Assembly: GCF_923868895.1 (NCBI RefSeq) | Contig: NZ_OV350343.1 | Location: forward strand, 806,001-870,000 | From: Halomonas sp. TD01 | GTDB taxonomy: Bacteria > Pseudomonadota > Gammaproteobacteria > Pseudomonadales > Halomonadaceae | DNA length: 64,000 bases | Direction: 5' to 3' | Shown here: piece after piece, positions 52,162-62,715 of the stretch | Numbering within the stretch: the stretch's first letter is position 1 | Layout of the letters: each line of letters opens with the position of its first letter | Notes under the pieces: model-generated | The model's database searches: none | The model's input: the letters and a program-made list of their open reading frames with translations, nothing else | What the model was told of the DNA's origin: nothing | Made by a program: the position numbers and the translations under genes

Positions 52162-54556
52162 TCTGCCAGCAACACAGCCTGAGCAGAAAACATTTCAGCC
52201 AGCACAACATGTCGGCAGCATTTTTTCTGGTTCGTCAGCTAACCACGAGAGCGCTATCAAGCATGTCACCGGGCGCGCGGCTTATATCGATGACCTAGCC
52301 CTTCCGGCCAATGCCCTCCACCTAGCGGCAGGACTTTCATCTGTCGCCCATGGTCGCATCACTCGCATGGACCTGGACGCGGTAAGGTCTGCTCCTGGTG
52401 TGGTCGATGTTATTAGCGTGGCAGACGTGCCAGGCCATACCGATATTGGCCCCGTTTTCCCAGGGGATCCCATCATGGCTGATGGCGAAGTGCTCTACGC
52501 GGGACAAGTGCTGTTCGCCGTGGCAGCCGACAGCCACCGTGCTGCTCGCCAAGCAGTCGAAAAGGCAATCATCGAGATCGAAGAGCGCCCTGCTAACCTC
52601 GACCCCGTTGCCGCCGCCAACGCGGGCGACTTGGTACGCCCCACCCATCAACAGATCAGTGGAGACTGGGAAAAAGCCTTTGCCGACGCCGCCATTGTTG
52701 TTGCTGGAAAACAGTTTGTCGGTGGCCAGGAACACTTCTACTTGGAAGGGCAAGCCTGCGTCGCCCATCCCAGCGAAGACGAAGGCGTCATGATTCACAC
52801 CTCCAACCAGCATCCCAGCGAGACGCAGAAACTGGTTGCCGAGGTACTCGGCATTCCCTTTCATGCCGTCACCGTCGAGACACGCCGCATGGGAGGTGGA
52901 TTCGGAGGCAAGGAAACACAGGCTTCTCCCTGGGCCTGCCTGGCCGCCTTAATTGCTAGGCGAACCGGGCGCAGCTGTCGCTTTCGCTTACCACGGGTCG
53001 ATGACATGCGGGCAACCGGAAAGCGCCACCCTTTTCATAACGACTATCGCCTTGGCGTCGATACCCATGGCGTGATTCTGGGTGGCGATATCAATGTGAT
53101 CGGCGACTGTGGCTATTCACCAGACCTTTCCGACGCCATTGTTGACCGCGCTATGTTTCACTCGGATAACGCCTATTCGCTTGGCGACGTCCGCGTTACA
53201 GGATATCGAGCGCGCACCCATACGGCCTCTAACACAGCCTTCCGCGGCTTCGGCGGCCCCCAAGGCATGATGGTGATTGAGGCGGCAATGGAGGATATCG
53301 CTCGCCGTATAGGCGAAGATCCGCTGACGATACGTAAGCGCAACTTTTATCGCGATGGACGCAACACGACACATTACGGCCAGACGGTGGATCAGACCGT
53401 TCTCCTGCATGAACTGGTTGAGCAACTCGAAACCTCTAGCGACTACTGGCAGCGGCGCCGAGCAATCCGAGAGTTCAACACCAAGAGCCCCGTCATTCGC
53501 AAAGGCTTGGCGTTGACTCCGGTAAAATTCGGCATTTCCTTCACCGCCCAGCACCTCAACCAAGCAGGCGCGCTACTGCACGTCTATACCGACGGCAGCG
53601 TAATGATCAATCACGGCGGCACCGAGATGGGCCAGGGGCTGCACACGAAGATTTGCCAAGTGGTCGCGCGTGAGTTGGGCCTGGATCTTGATAGCGTGCG
53701 CATCACCGCCACGCGTACCGACAAGGTGCCCAATACCTCTCCCACTGCCGCCTCCAGCGGCGCCGACCTCAATGGCCAGGCAGCTCGCGATGCCGCGCTC
53801 AAACTAAAAACACGGCTTTATGACTTTGCTGCCGAGCACTACCATCTCGATCGAGAAACCATCCACATCAAAGAGGGTTATCTAATAGCAGGCTTTGGCG
53901 AAAGTGAACGCCGCATCGCTTGGGGAGAGCTGGTTCAGGCCGCCTATCTATCGCGCATCTCGCTATCGGAAAAAGGCTTCTACGCCACACCATTGATCCA
54001 TTATGACCGTGCCAGCGGCAATGGCCGCCCCTTCTACTACTATGCCTTTGGTGCGGCGGTGGCCGAAGTTTCAATAGATACCCTGAGCGGCGAATACTTG
54101 GTAGATCGTGTCGACATCCTCCACGACGTGGGTGACTCCCTGAATCCGGCTATCGATATCGGCCAGGTCGAAGGTGGCTTCATCCAAGGCATGGGCTGGT
54201 TAACCAGTGAAGAGCTGAAATGGAATGGTAAAGGCCAACTGATCTCGAATGGCCCCGCGACCTACAAAATCCCCACTTATGGTGACCTACCGGCTACTTT
54301 CAACACCTCCTTAATGGAAGGCCACCCCAATTCCATGGCCAGCATCTATCGTTCTAAGGCCGTGGGTGAACCCCCTTTTATGCTTGGTATGTCGGTATGG
54401 GCAGCCCTGCGCGACGGCTTGGCCAGCCTAAACGGATACACCCAGGCGGTGCCTCTGGACACGCCAGCCACACCGGAGCGAGTCATGGCTGCCGCCGAAG
54501 CCGCACGCGCCAAACTTGACCCTACCACTGACAAACGACACAGCAATGGCCGTTAA
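52145..54556 (+). CDS. xdhB: xanthine dehydrogenase molybdopterin-binding subunit
   Basis: Oxidises hypoxanthine and xanthine to urate at a molybdenum cofactor. 803 residues; it has the cofactor-contact motifs RRMGGGFGGKE, AFRGFGGPQGM, TEMGQGLHTK and the catalytic Glu in KAVGEPPFMLG. AGGAGG lies ahead of the ATG, within xdhA. The usual chaperone gene xdhC, which inserts sulfurated cofactor, does not follow. Confidence 0.94.
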   Translation: MRTLTDLPATQPEQKTFQPAQHVGSIFSGSSANHESAIKHVTGRAAYIDDLALPANALHLAAGLSSVAHGRITRMDLDAVRSAPGVVDVISVADVPGHTDIGPVFPGDPIMADGEVLYAGQVLFAVAADSHRAARQAVEKAIIEIEERPANLDPVAAANAGDLVRPTHQQISGDWEKAFADAAIVVAGKQFVGGQEHFYLEGQACVAHPSEDEGVMIHTSNQHPSETQKLVAEVLGIPFHAVTVETRRMGGGFGGKETQASPWACLAALIARRTGRSCRFRLPRVDDMRATGKRHPFHNDYRLGVDTHGVILGGDINVIGDCGYSPDLSDAIVDRAMFHSDNAYSLGDVRVTGYRARTHTASNTAFRGFGGPQGMMVIEAAMEDIARRIGEDPLTIRKRNFYRDGRNTTHYGQTVDQTVLLHELVEQLETSSDYWQRRRAIREFNTKSPVIRKGLALTPVKFGISFTAQHLNQAGALLHVYTDGSVMINHGGTEMGQGLHTKICQVVARELGLDLDSVRITATRTDKVPNTSPTAASSGADLNGQAARDAALKLKTRLYDFAAEHYHLDRETIHIKEGYLIAGFGESERRIAWGELVQAAYLSRISLSEKGFYATPLIHYDRASGNGRPFYYYAFGAAVAEVSIDTLSGEYLVDRVDILHDVGDSLNPAIDIGQVEGGFIQGMGWLTSEELKWNGKGQLISNGPATYKIPTYGDLPATFNTSLMEGHPNSMASIYRSKAVGEPPFMLGMSVWAALRDGLASLNGYTQAVPLDTPATPERVMAAAEAARAKLDPTTDKRHSNGR

Positions 54557-54591
54557 GCCTTCTCCCTCTAATTATCTTCAGGAGCAACATC

Positions 54592-55941
54592 ATGAATGAA
54601 GAGCAAGGACAATGCCTGAAAAAAGAGCAGGGGCAAGCTTGGTTAATACGTGCACGGGTCTTGAGTTTCGATGCCGACCCCGGCGATGGCGACACACCAC
54701 GAGAGGGTAGCATTGTCTATCACCAAGACGGTGCCCTGTGGTGGGCCGACGGTCGCATTCAGGGCGTCAGCGACTATCACGCCCTGGCCCCTCAACTGCC
54801 CGCCGATATTAGCGTCATCGACCAGCGTGACAAGCTGGTCATGCCAGGCTTTATTGACAGCCATGTTCACTACGTTCAGCTCGATATCATGGCCTCTTAT
54901 GGCCGCCAATTGCTGGATTGGTTGAATGACTATACCTTTCCTGAAGAGTGCCGTTTCGCCCAGCGGGCGCATGCCGACAACATGGCCGACGCTTTTCTCA
55001 AAGAGTTGATGCGAGTCGGGACCACCACAGCCCAAGTGTTCTGCTCAAGCCATCCCAACTCGGTAGATGCTTTCTTCAGCGCCGCCCAACGCCGTGGCCT
55101 ATGTATGCTCGCTGGCAAGGTGCTGATGGATCGCCACGCCCCCGAAGCACTTACCGATAAGACCCTCGGCGGCATTCGTGATACCGAGCGCCTGATCAGC
55201 GATTGGCATGGTACCGACCGCCTTGGCTACAGTGTTACGCCGCGCTTTGCTCCCACATCCACTCGCGCCCAGCTTGATGCCGCCGGCGGCCTGCTGCGCA
55301 ACGATGAAAGCCTATGGCTGCAAACTCACTTATCGGAAAACCTCGGCGAGCTGGACTGGGTAGCCGAGCTGTTTCCAGAAAGCCGTGACTATCTTGAGGT
55401 TTACGAGCAGTCCGGCCTGGTTGGGCCACGCAGCACCTTTGCCCATGGCATTCATCTGGACAATGGCATGCGCAAGCGGCTTGCTGAACGCAGTGCCAAT
55501 ATTGCTTTTTGCCCCAGCTCTAACCTCTTCCTTGGTAGCGGCTTGTTCGACCGCCACGCCGCCCATGAAAGCGGGTTAAATCTAACCCTGGCCAGCGATA
55601 TTGGTGCTGGCACCGATCTTTCCGGGTTAGCGACTCTCAAGGCAGGCTATCAAGTAGGACAACTGCTCGGCCAGCCGCTGACGGCTTGGGCAGGCTTTCA
55701 CGCCCTGACCAGAGGCAATGCCGTATCCCTATCGCTAGATGACCGTATCGGCCGTTTCGCACCAGGCATGGATGCCGATTTTGTAGTTATCGACCTGTCC
55801 GCCTCACCGCTGATGGCACGACGTATGGCACGATGCGAAAGTTTGGCAGAGGAGTTATTCACTTTAATGATGCTAGGCGACGACCGCGCTATCTTCGAAA
55901 CCTGGGCTGGAGGACGTCTACAGCACCGACGTCAAAATTGA
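54592..55941 (+). CDS. guaD: guanine deaminase
   Basis: Converts guanine to xanthine, the XdhAB substrate. 449-residue amidohydrolase with the metal site PGFIDSHVHYVQ, QTHLSEN, FAHGIHLD and the Asp in LASDIGAGTD. It follows xdhB by 35 bases with AGGAGC before the ATG, completing a guanine-to-urate route; no urate oxidase or allantoin genes are in the window. Confidence 0.93.
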   Translation: MNEEQGQCLKKEQGQAWLIRARVLSFDADPGDGDTPREGSIVYHQDGALWWADGRIQGVSDYHALAPQLPADISVIDQRDKLVMPGFIDSHVHYVQLDIMASYGRQLLDWLNDYTFPEECRFAQRAHADNMADAFLKELMRVGTTTAQVFCSSHPNSVDAFFSAAQRRGLCMLAGKVLMDRHAPEALTDKTLGGIRDTERLISDWHGTDRLGYSVTPRFAPTSTRAQLDAAGGLLRNDESLWLQTHLSENLGELDWVAELFPESRDYLEVYEQSGLVGPRSTFAHGIHLDNGMRKRLAERSANIAFCPSSNLFLGSGLFDRHAAHESGLNLTLASDIGAGTDLSGLATLKAGYQVGQLLGQPLTAWAGFHALTRGNAVSLSLDDRIGRFAPGMDADFVVIDLSASPLMARRMARCESLAEELFTLMMLGDDRAIFETWAGGRLQHRRQN

Positions 55942-55957
55942 GGAGAAAATCAACTAG

Positions 55958-55987
55958 GAGGGGGCTAAAAAGCAGCGAAGCCCCCTC
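55958..55987. terminator. hairpin after guaD
   Basis: Perfect stem GAGGGGGCT (55958-55966) and AGCCCCCTC (55979-55987) with a 12-base loop. It lacks a T tract on the plus strand, so it may act with other factors. It stands between convergent guaD and dapB. Confidence 0.55.
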
Positions 55988-56077
55988 ACCCTGCTAGCAG
56001 GTTCGGAGGCCATCCAAAAAGCCATGTTCAGCGGCCAACAGAATGCATATTGAGAGGTGCTCTGTTGTACTAAAACA

Positions 56078-56992
<915 letters not shown>

Positions 56993-57023
56993 TTAAGGCA
57001 GTGCACACGCTGCTTCAAGCCGA

Positions 57024-57305
57024 CTAGTTCTCCCAAACAATTTCCAGCGGCTCGTCTTTTGCCATGCGCATGAGGTGACTTTCCACCACCCCCTCTAGCT
57101 GATCAAGATGCTCTTCTTCCAAGGTTTCAAGGGAAACAATCAAGCGATCTGCCTCGACATGCATTAGGCAGGTGCCGCTGGCAAATATGATTTTGGCATC
57201 TTGCTCGTTATGTTCGACCTCAAGCTTATGCGCCCAATGCTTGCACAAGCGGTTTATCAAGCGCTCGCCAGAAGGCGTTACGATTTCGGCACGGGATAAA
57301 GGCAT
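57024..57305 (-). CDS. DUF2218 domain protein
   Basis: 93-residue soluble protein resembling the DUF2218 family (N-terminal AEIVTPSGERLINRLCKHWAHK-like region, then short strands). Members often occur near siderophore or metal genes, but nothing of that kind is adjacent here and no function can be given. It lies alone between dapB and the EamA gene. Confidence 0.75.
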   Translation of the reverse strand: MPLSRAEIVTPSGERLINRLCKHWAHKLEVEHNEQDAKIIFASGTCLMHVEADRLIVSLETLEEEHLDQLEGVVESHLMRMAKDEPLEIVWEN

Positions 57306-57422
57306 CGTGTTTTCTCCACAAAGATAGTGAGTTAGCTCTTACTAGCGTAATCCTCACAATAGAAATCGCAAAGCAAGAAATGAGAATCCCTTGCAACAGC
57401 ATGTTTCTGTTCAGGGAAACGC

Positions 57423-58325
57423 TTATTGTCGAACAAGCCGTTTAATCCGGCGACCTTCTAGCGTAGCTAGCCCCACCCCACTCAGCAGCAGCGGCAGTGC
57501 CAACAAAAAGCCACTTGAAACCGGCAGGCCAAACAACAGCCAATCTGCCAACACAGGCCACACCAGCGCGATGTATTCGAATGGCGCTAGGCGTGACGCT
57601 TCGGCGTAACGTAGCGCCAGCGTCATCGCTATATGGGCCGAGCCGCCAAACAAACCAGAAAGCACTAACAACCACACCACATCCCCCTTAAGCGGTGCCC
57701 AGCCCAAGGGCAGCGTTGCCAACCCTGCTAACGCAGAGACCAGAATAAAATAGAAGGCAATGGAACCCGCCGTTTCAGTGCGTGAAATGCGCCGAACGGT
57801 CAGCAGTGCCCCAGCGGTTAATAACGCACTTAGTGCCCCTAGCACATAGCCAGCCAGCTGCCCTTGCTCGCGACTGGCTTCAAGCCCAGGCAGCACCAGC
57901 ACCGCCACCCCAGCTAACGCCAACGCAATAGCACCCGCCCGATAAAGCGAGAAGCGCTCCCCCAGCAACAAGACACCACCCAACGCCATAAACACGGGCG
58001 TTAGCTGGGCTAGCAGCGTTGTTTCAGCAACAGGTAACAACGCCACCGCCGCGAACGACGCGAACATTGCCGCCGCCCCAAGCCCAGAGCGCAACGCATG
58101 ACCCAGTGGACGGCGCGTCGCCAATCCCTGCGGAAACTCGCGACGAAGCATCAAAAAAACAACAATCGGCAACAGCGCAAATAGCGAGCGGAAAAACACC
58201 GACTGCCCTACCGGCACCTCATCACTCACCGCTTTAATACACACCAACATACCGGTAAACAGCACGCCGGAAAGCACCCGCAGCCCAATGCCCAACCCAG
58301 GGCGAGACTCTTGATCCGCCAGCAT
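57423..58325 (-). CDS. EamA/DMT family transporter
   Basis: 300-residue protein with about 10 membrane helices arranged as two EamA repeats (residues about 12-145 and 155-290); the first repeat ends with LTPVFMALGGVLLLGERF, the second with FEYIALVWPVLADWLLFG. Family members export amino acids, purines or other metabolites; substrate unknown. It interrupts the dapB-dnaJ neighbourhood seen in Pseudomonas. Confidence 0.85.
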   Translation of the reverse strand: MLADQESRPGLGIGLRVLSGVLFTGMLVCIKAVSDEVPVGQSVFFRSLFALLPIVVFLMLRREFPQGLATRRPLGHALRSGLGAAAMFASFAAVALLPVAETTLLAQLTPVFMALGGVLLLGERFSLYRAGAIALALAGVAVLVLPGLEASREQGQLAGYVLGALSALLTAGALLTVRRISRTETAGSIAFYFILVSALAGLATLPLGWAPLKGDVVWLLVLSGLFGGSAHIAMTLALRYAEASRLAPFEYIALVWPVLADWLLFGLPVSSGFLLALPLLLSGVGLATLEGRRIKRLVRQ

Positions 58326-58451
58326 TTGCCCTCGTCCTTATGTGCAAATAATCCACGCTTTAAAAGGGTACCGGTTAACAATCAAACGATAAGCCCATCA
58401 GGCAGGCTATTTTACACTAAGCAACACAATGGCTGAGGAGTAGCAACCAAC

Positions 58452-58485
58452 AAAAAACGCCCCGGCACTTTGGGGTGCCGGGGCG
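58452..58485 (-). terminator. rho-independent terminator of dnaJ
   Basis: Perfect 11-bp stem CGCCCCGGCAC (58458-58468) and GTGCCGGGGCG (58475-58485); six T residues follow on the minus strand. Confidence 0.9.
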
Positions 58486-58512
58486 CTGATCATGCGGTGA
58501 AGTGAATCGCCG

Positions 58513-59667
58513 TTACGGCTTCATCTCTTCAAAAAACTTCTTCACGCTGTCGAAGAAACCTGTTTTCTTCGGCGAGTGGCTGTGGCTATTGCTGCCGTCA
58601 AAGCTCTCTTGCAACTGACGAAGCAGGTCTTTCTGCTCGTCATTGAGATTGACCGGCGTCTCCAGCACCACTTTGCAAAGCAAGTCGCCAGGAGCGCCAC
58701 CACGTACCGGTTTCACACCTTTACCGCGCAGCCTGAAGAGTTTGCCGGTTTGAGTTTCCGGTGGAATCTTCAGCTTCACACGGCCGTCTAGCGTGGGTAC
58801 TTCTAGCTCCCCACCTAATGCAGCGTCAACAAAGTTGATCGGCACGTCACATTGTAGGTGTTTGCCATCGCGCTGGAAGATGTGGTGTGGCTTGATCGAC
58901 ACCTGAACATACAGGTCACCAGGCGGGCCACCGTTGATACCACTTTCACCTTCGCCATTTAGACGAATGCGATCTCCAGTATCTACACCCGGCGGAATCT
59001 TCACTGACAACGTGCGTGTTTCCCGCACACGGCCTTCGCCGTTACATTTGTGGCACGGCACTTTGATGTGCTGGCCACTGCCGTGACAGGTTGGGCAGGT
59101 TTGCTGAACCGCGAAGAAACCTTGCTGCATACGCACTTGGCCGTGGCCATGGCACGTGGGGCAGGTCTCTTTACTAGAACCTGGCTCGGCGCCTTCACCA
59201 TCGCAGCGGTCACATTCGATATGGCGTGGCACACGGATATCAACGGTCGTGCCGGAAACGGCGTTTTCCAGATCCAGCTCTAAGTTGTAGCGCAGATCAC
59301 TGCCACGCGCGGGGGCGTTAGGGCCACGACGACGGCCACCACCGCCACCAAAGATATCGCCAAACACATCGCCGAAGATGTCGCTGAAGTCGCCAGCACC
59401 ACCACCGCCGAACCCGCCACCGCCAAAGCCGCCACCTTGGCCGTCAACACCAGCGTGACCAAACTGGTCATACGCCGCGCGCTTTTCGCCATCGCTTAAG
59501 ACTTCGTACGCTTCTGACACCTCACGGAATTTTTCCGCTGCAGTGTTATCGTCCGGGTTTCGATCAGGGTGGAATTTTTGCGCCAAGCGGCGGTAGGCCT
59601 TTTTGATCTCTTTCTGATCGGCCCCTTTTTCGACACCCAGGACTTCGTAATAATCGCGTTTGGACAT
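58513..59667 (-). CDS. dnaJ: chaperone protein DnaJ
   Basis: Hsp40 co-chaperone that delivers substrates to DnaK and stimulates its ATPase. 384 residues: J domain with HPD (in KFHPDRN), a Gly/Phe-rich linker unusually rich in glycine (about 75-115), four CxxCxGxG zinc repeats ([32 protein letters not shown]) and the C-terminal substrate domains. 110 bases after dnaK. Confidence 0.97.
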   Translation of the reverse strand: MSKRDYYEVLGVEKGADQKEIKKAYRRLAQKFHPDRNPDDNTAAEKFREVSEAYEVLSDGEKRAAYDQFGHAGVDGQGGGFGGGGFGGGGAGDFSDIFGDVFGDIFGGGGGRRRGPNAPARGSDLRYNLELDLENAVSGTTVDIRVPRHIECDRCDGEGAEPGSSKETCPTCHGHGQVRMQQGFFAVQQTCPTCHGSGQHIKVPCHKCNGEGRVRETRTLSVKIPPGVDTGDRIRLNGEGESGINGGPPGDLYVQVSIKPHHIFQRDGKHLQCDVPINFVDAALGGELEVPTLDGRVKLKIPPETQTGKLFRLRGKGVKPVRGGAPGDLLCKVVLETPVNLNDEQKDLLRQLQESFDGSNSHSHSPKKTGFFDSVKKFFEEMKP

Positions 59668-59710
59668 GGGTCCTACGCCTCCTGGTTAGCTACGCACTTA
59701 ATTAGGCGTC

Positions 59711-59748
59711 TGCTGCGGAAACAGCAACGCGGGAGTTGTCTCCCGCGT
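59711..59748 (-). other. paired hairpins between dnaK and dnaJ
   Basis: TGCTG/CAGCA (59711-59715/59722-59726) and a perfect 9-bp stem ACGCGGGAG/CTCCCGCGT (59727-59735/59740-59748) stand side by side in the 110-base gap. No T tract follows on the minus strand, so they more likely stabilise or process the mRNA, or lower dnaJ relative to dnaK, than terminate. Confidence 0.5.
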
Positions 59749-59777
59749 CACCGCATTCCTTAGCAGATAGAGGTGAT

Positions 59778-61712
59778 TTACTGCTTCTTCTTGTCGTCGT
59801 TGACTTCTTCGTACTCAGCGTCAACCACGTCATCCTCTGGCTTGGTGCTAGCATTTTCAGCACTTTCGCCATCCGCCTGCTGAGCAGCTTCTGCCTGCTC
59901 GGCGTACATTTTCTGCGCTAACTGGCCAGACACTTCGGTCAGCGCGTCCAGTTTCTGCTGGATGTTATCCTGCTCGTCAGTCTTCACCGCTTCTTCCAGC
60001 TCGCTGATCGCAGTCTCGATGGCTTGTTTCTCGTCATCGGTCGCTTTATCGCCCGCTTCCTGCACGGTTTTGCGAGTAGCGTGAATCATGCCATCTGCTT
60101 GGTTACGCAGTTGCACAAGCGCTTCGAACTTTTTGTCTTCGTCGGCGTGAGCTTCCGCATCGCGAACCATTTGCTCGATCTCTTCATCCGTGAGACCGCT
60201 GGACGCTTTAATGACGATAGACTGCTCTTTACCGGTTGCCTTATCTTTGGCCGATACGTTCAGAATGCCGTTAGCATCCAGATCGAAGGCCACTTCAATT
60301 TGCGGCACACCGCGCGGCGCTGTCGGAATATCTGCAAGGTCAAAACGACCCAGCGATTTATTCTGCGCAACTTGCTTACGCTCACCCTGAACGACGTGAA
60401 TCGTCACTGCCGTTTGGTTGTCATCCGCCGTGGAGAAGGTTTGCGTCTTCTTCGTGGGGATGGTGGTGTTTTTGTCGATCAGCGGCGTCATTACGCCACC
60501 CAGAGTTTCAATACCCAGGGTCAGCGGCGTCACGTCTAGCAGTAGGACGTCTTTAACGTCGCCACCAAGAACACCGCCCTGAATCGCCGCACCAACAGCA
60601 ACCGCTTCATCTGGGTTTACATCTTTACGTGCTTCTTTGCCAAAGAAATCAGCTGCTTTCTTCTGCACCATCGGCATGCGTGTCTGACCACCGACCAGAA
60701 TCACTTCGTCGATTTCAGACGCAGACAAGCCAGCATCTTTCAGCGCCATTTTGCACGGGTCGAGCGAACGCTGTACCAGATCTTCAACCAGCGATTCCAG
60801 CTTGGCACGCGTCACCTTCACATTAAGGTGTTTCGGGCCAGTGTTGTCAGCGGTGATGTACGGCAGATTAACGTCTGTCTGCTGGGCACTGGAAAGCTCA
60901 ATTTTGGCTTTCTCGGCCGCTTCTTTCAGGCGCTGCATAGCGAGGTTGTCGCCAGACAGATCCATACCGCTATCCGCTTTAAACTGGTCAACTAGGTAGT
61001 TGATCAGCGCTAAGTCGAAGTCTTCGCCGCCCAGGAAGGTGTCACCATTGGTGGCCAACACTTCAAACTGGGTTTCGCCGTCAACGTCTGCCACTTCGAT
61101 AATAGAAATATCGAAAGTACCGCCACCCAGGTCGTATACCGCGATGGTTTTATCACCACGGGATTTGTCCATACCGTAGGCCAATGCTGCTGCGGTTGGC
61201 TCGTTAATGATGCGTTTAACATCTAGACCGGCGATACGGCCCGCATCTTTAGTGGCTTGGCGCTGGCTGTCATTAAAATAAGCCGGTACGGTGATGACGG
61301 CTTCTGTGACCGCTTCACCGAGATAGTCTTCGGCGGTTTTCTTCATTTTCTTCAGCACTTCCGCGCTTACCTGCGGCGGCGCCATTTTCTTGCCTTTTAC
61401 TTCAACCCAAGCATCACCGTTGTCTGCTTCAGTGATTTTGTAAGGCACCATTTTGATGTCTTTTTGTACGACATCATCTTTGAAGCGACGGCCAATCAGG
61501 CGCTTGATCGCGTAAAGGGTGTTCTCAGGGTTGGTGACAGCCTGACGTTTTGCCGCCTGACCTACCAGCGTCTCACCATCGTCGGTGTAAGCAATAATGG
61601 AAGGCGTAGTACGACCACCTTCGGCATTTTCAATGACTTTAGCGCTGTCACCATCGAGCACTGCCACACAAGAGTTGGTGGTGCCCAGATCGATACCAAT
61701 AATGCGTCCCAT
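59778..61712 (-). CDS. dnaK: chaperone protein DnaK
   Basis: Hsp70 chaperone. 644 residues: ATPase domain from [15 protein letters not shown] with phosphate motifs [14 protein letters not shown] and GGQTRMP, linker [15 protein letters not shown], beta substrate domain and helical lid ending in an acidic [10 protein letters not shown] tail. Lies in grpE-dnaK-dnaJ order, with its own candidate sigma32 promoter in the grpE-dnaK gap. Confidence 0.98.
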   Translation of the reverse strand: MGRIIGIDLGTTNSCVAVLDGDSAKVIENAEGGRTTPSIIAYTDDGETLVGQAAKRQAVTNPENTLYAIKRLIGRRFKDDVVQKDIKMVPYKITEADNGDAWVEVKGKKMAPPQVSAEVLKKMKKTAEDYLGEAVTEAVITVPAYFNDSQRQATKDAGRIAGLDVKRIINEPTAAALAYGMDKSRGDKTIAVYDLGGGTFDISIIEVADVDGETQFEVLATNGDTFLGGEDFDLALINYLVDQFKADSGMDLSGDNLAMQRLKEAAEKAKIELSSAQQTDVNLPYITADNTGPKHLNVKVTRAKLESLVEDLVQRSLDPCKMALKDAGLSASEIDEVILVGGQTRMPMVQKKAADFFGKEARKDVNPDEAVAVGAAIQGGVLGGDVKDVLLLDVTPLTLGIETLGGVMTPLIDKNTTIPTKKTQTFSTADDNQTAVTIHVVQGERKQVAQNKSLGRFDLADIPTAPRGVPQIEVAFDLDANGILNVSAKDKATGKEQSIVIKASSGLTDEEIEQMVRDAEAHADEDKKFEALVQLRNQADGMIHATRKTVQEAGDKATDDEKQAIETAISELEEAVKTDEQDNIQQKLDALTEVSGQLAQKMYAEQAEAAQQADGESAENASTKPEDDVVDAEYEEVNDDKKKQ

Positions 61713-61823
61713 AGCAAAAACCTCGAATTCGGTTGTTACAAAACTGATGTTTGAAAGCTGATGTCAAAAAATCTGCTTTTTTGAAACTTAAAGCGTCTGC
61801 GGGTTTTCCCGCGGGTTGCCCTT

Positions 61824-61852
61824 TATTTGGGGGCCGCTTGCAGCATTTCAAG
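61824..61852 (-). promoter_or_regulatory. candidate sigma32 heat-shock promoter of dnaK
   Basis: On the minus strand CTTGAAA (61846-61852) is a perfect -35; after 13 bases comes CCCCAAATA (61824-61832), one base off CCCCATnTA. It lies 112 bases before the dnaK start. Confidence 0.7.
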
Positions 61853-61883
61853 GGGCTTTTTTTTGCTTTGCGTCAGCCAGTGC

Positions 61884-62513
61884 TTAATTGGCTTTTTGGC
61901 TGACCACCACCATCGCCGGGCGAACAAGGCGTCCGTTAAGCAAATAACCCTTCTGCATCACTTCCATGACGGTATTGGGTTCAAGCTCGGGATTCGGCAC
62001 CATCGCCATCGCTTCGTGAACCTGCGGGTCGAAGGGTTCACCCTGAGGTTCAACGCTTTCCACGCCAAATTTATTCAATACGCCTAACTGCATTTTGAGG
62101 GTCATGGAAACGCCCTCACGATGTACGTCAGAGGCTCCGTCTTCCATGCTCTCTAAGGCTTTTTCCAGACTATCAACAACGGGCAATAGCTCTTTAACAA
62201 ATTTTTCTAAAGCAAATTTGCGCGCTTTTTCAGCTTCTTGCTCAGCCCGGCGACGCACGTTTTGAGCTTCAGCAGCGGCACGTAGCGCTTGGTCTTTAGC
62301 TTCCGCCAAGCTCTGCTCAAGCTCCTCCACCTGAGCGGCCAGCATATCGGCTTCTGGGTTTCCCACTTCGCCTTCTAGCGCGGCATCTTCCTCGATTAAC
62401 CCTTCCAGTTCGCCCTCGACCAGGCGCTCTTCAGCCGCTTGCTCGGTGACTTCTGCCTCTTGCTCTTGGCGGGCCAGCTCATCTTCTAATGGGGTTTGCG
62501 GTTCTTTTGCCAT
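61884..62513 (-). CDS. grpE: nucleotide exchange factor GrpE
   Basis: Releases ADP from DnaK. 209 residues: acidic N-terminal tail, long coiled coil (about 55-120) and the beta domain ending [17 protein letters not shown]. The start MAKEPQTP at 62513 has AGGAG seven bases before it; the frame is open 11 codons upstream. Preceded by a sigma32-type promoter. Confidence 0.96.
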   Translation of the reverse strand: MAKEPQTPLEDELARQEQEAEVTEQAAEERLVEGELEGLIEEDAALEGEVGNPEADMLAAQVEELEQSLAEAKDQALRAAAEAQNVRRRAEQEAEKARKFALEKFVKELLPVVDSLEKALESMEDGASDVHREGVSMTLKMQLGVLNKFGVESVEPQGEPFDPQVHEAMAMVPNPELEPNTVMEVMQKGYLLNGRLVRPAMVVVSQKAN

Positions 62514-62593
62514 GCCTAGCTCCTGAAAAATATGCAGCGGTGGCATTGACGGCCACCTCGGTTAAGTAACGAGTATTAACCACGTATGAACGC

Positions 62594-62622
62594 TATATGG
62601 GGGCCATAAAAGCCATCTCAAG
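62594..62622 (-). promoter_or_regulatory. candidate sigma32 heat-shock promoter of grpE
   Basis: On the minus strand CTTGAGA (62616-62622), 13-base spacer and CCCCATATA (62594-62602), which fits the sigma32 -10 consensus exactly. It lies about 80 bases before the grpE start. Confidence 0.75.
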
Positions 62623-62647
62623 AGGGGCATTGAAGTGAGTTATAGAC

Positions 62648-62667
62648 TACTGTATAAAACAACAATT
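62648..62667 (+). promoter_or_regulatory. LexA-like SOS box before recN
   Basis: TACTGTATAAAACAACAATT resembles the LexA consensus TACTGTATATAAAAACAGTA; the left half is perfect and the right CAG is CAA. It lies about 50 bases before recN, a classic SOS gene. Confidence 0.55.
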
Positions 62668-62715
62668 ATTGGATAAGTATCCAGCTTCTGTGCCGCACTG
62701 CCTCAGGAGGCCTTA

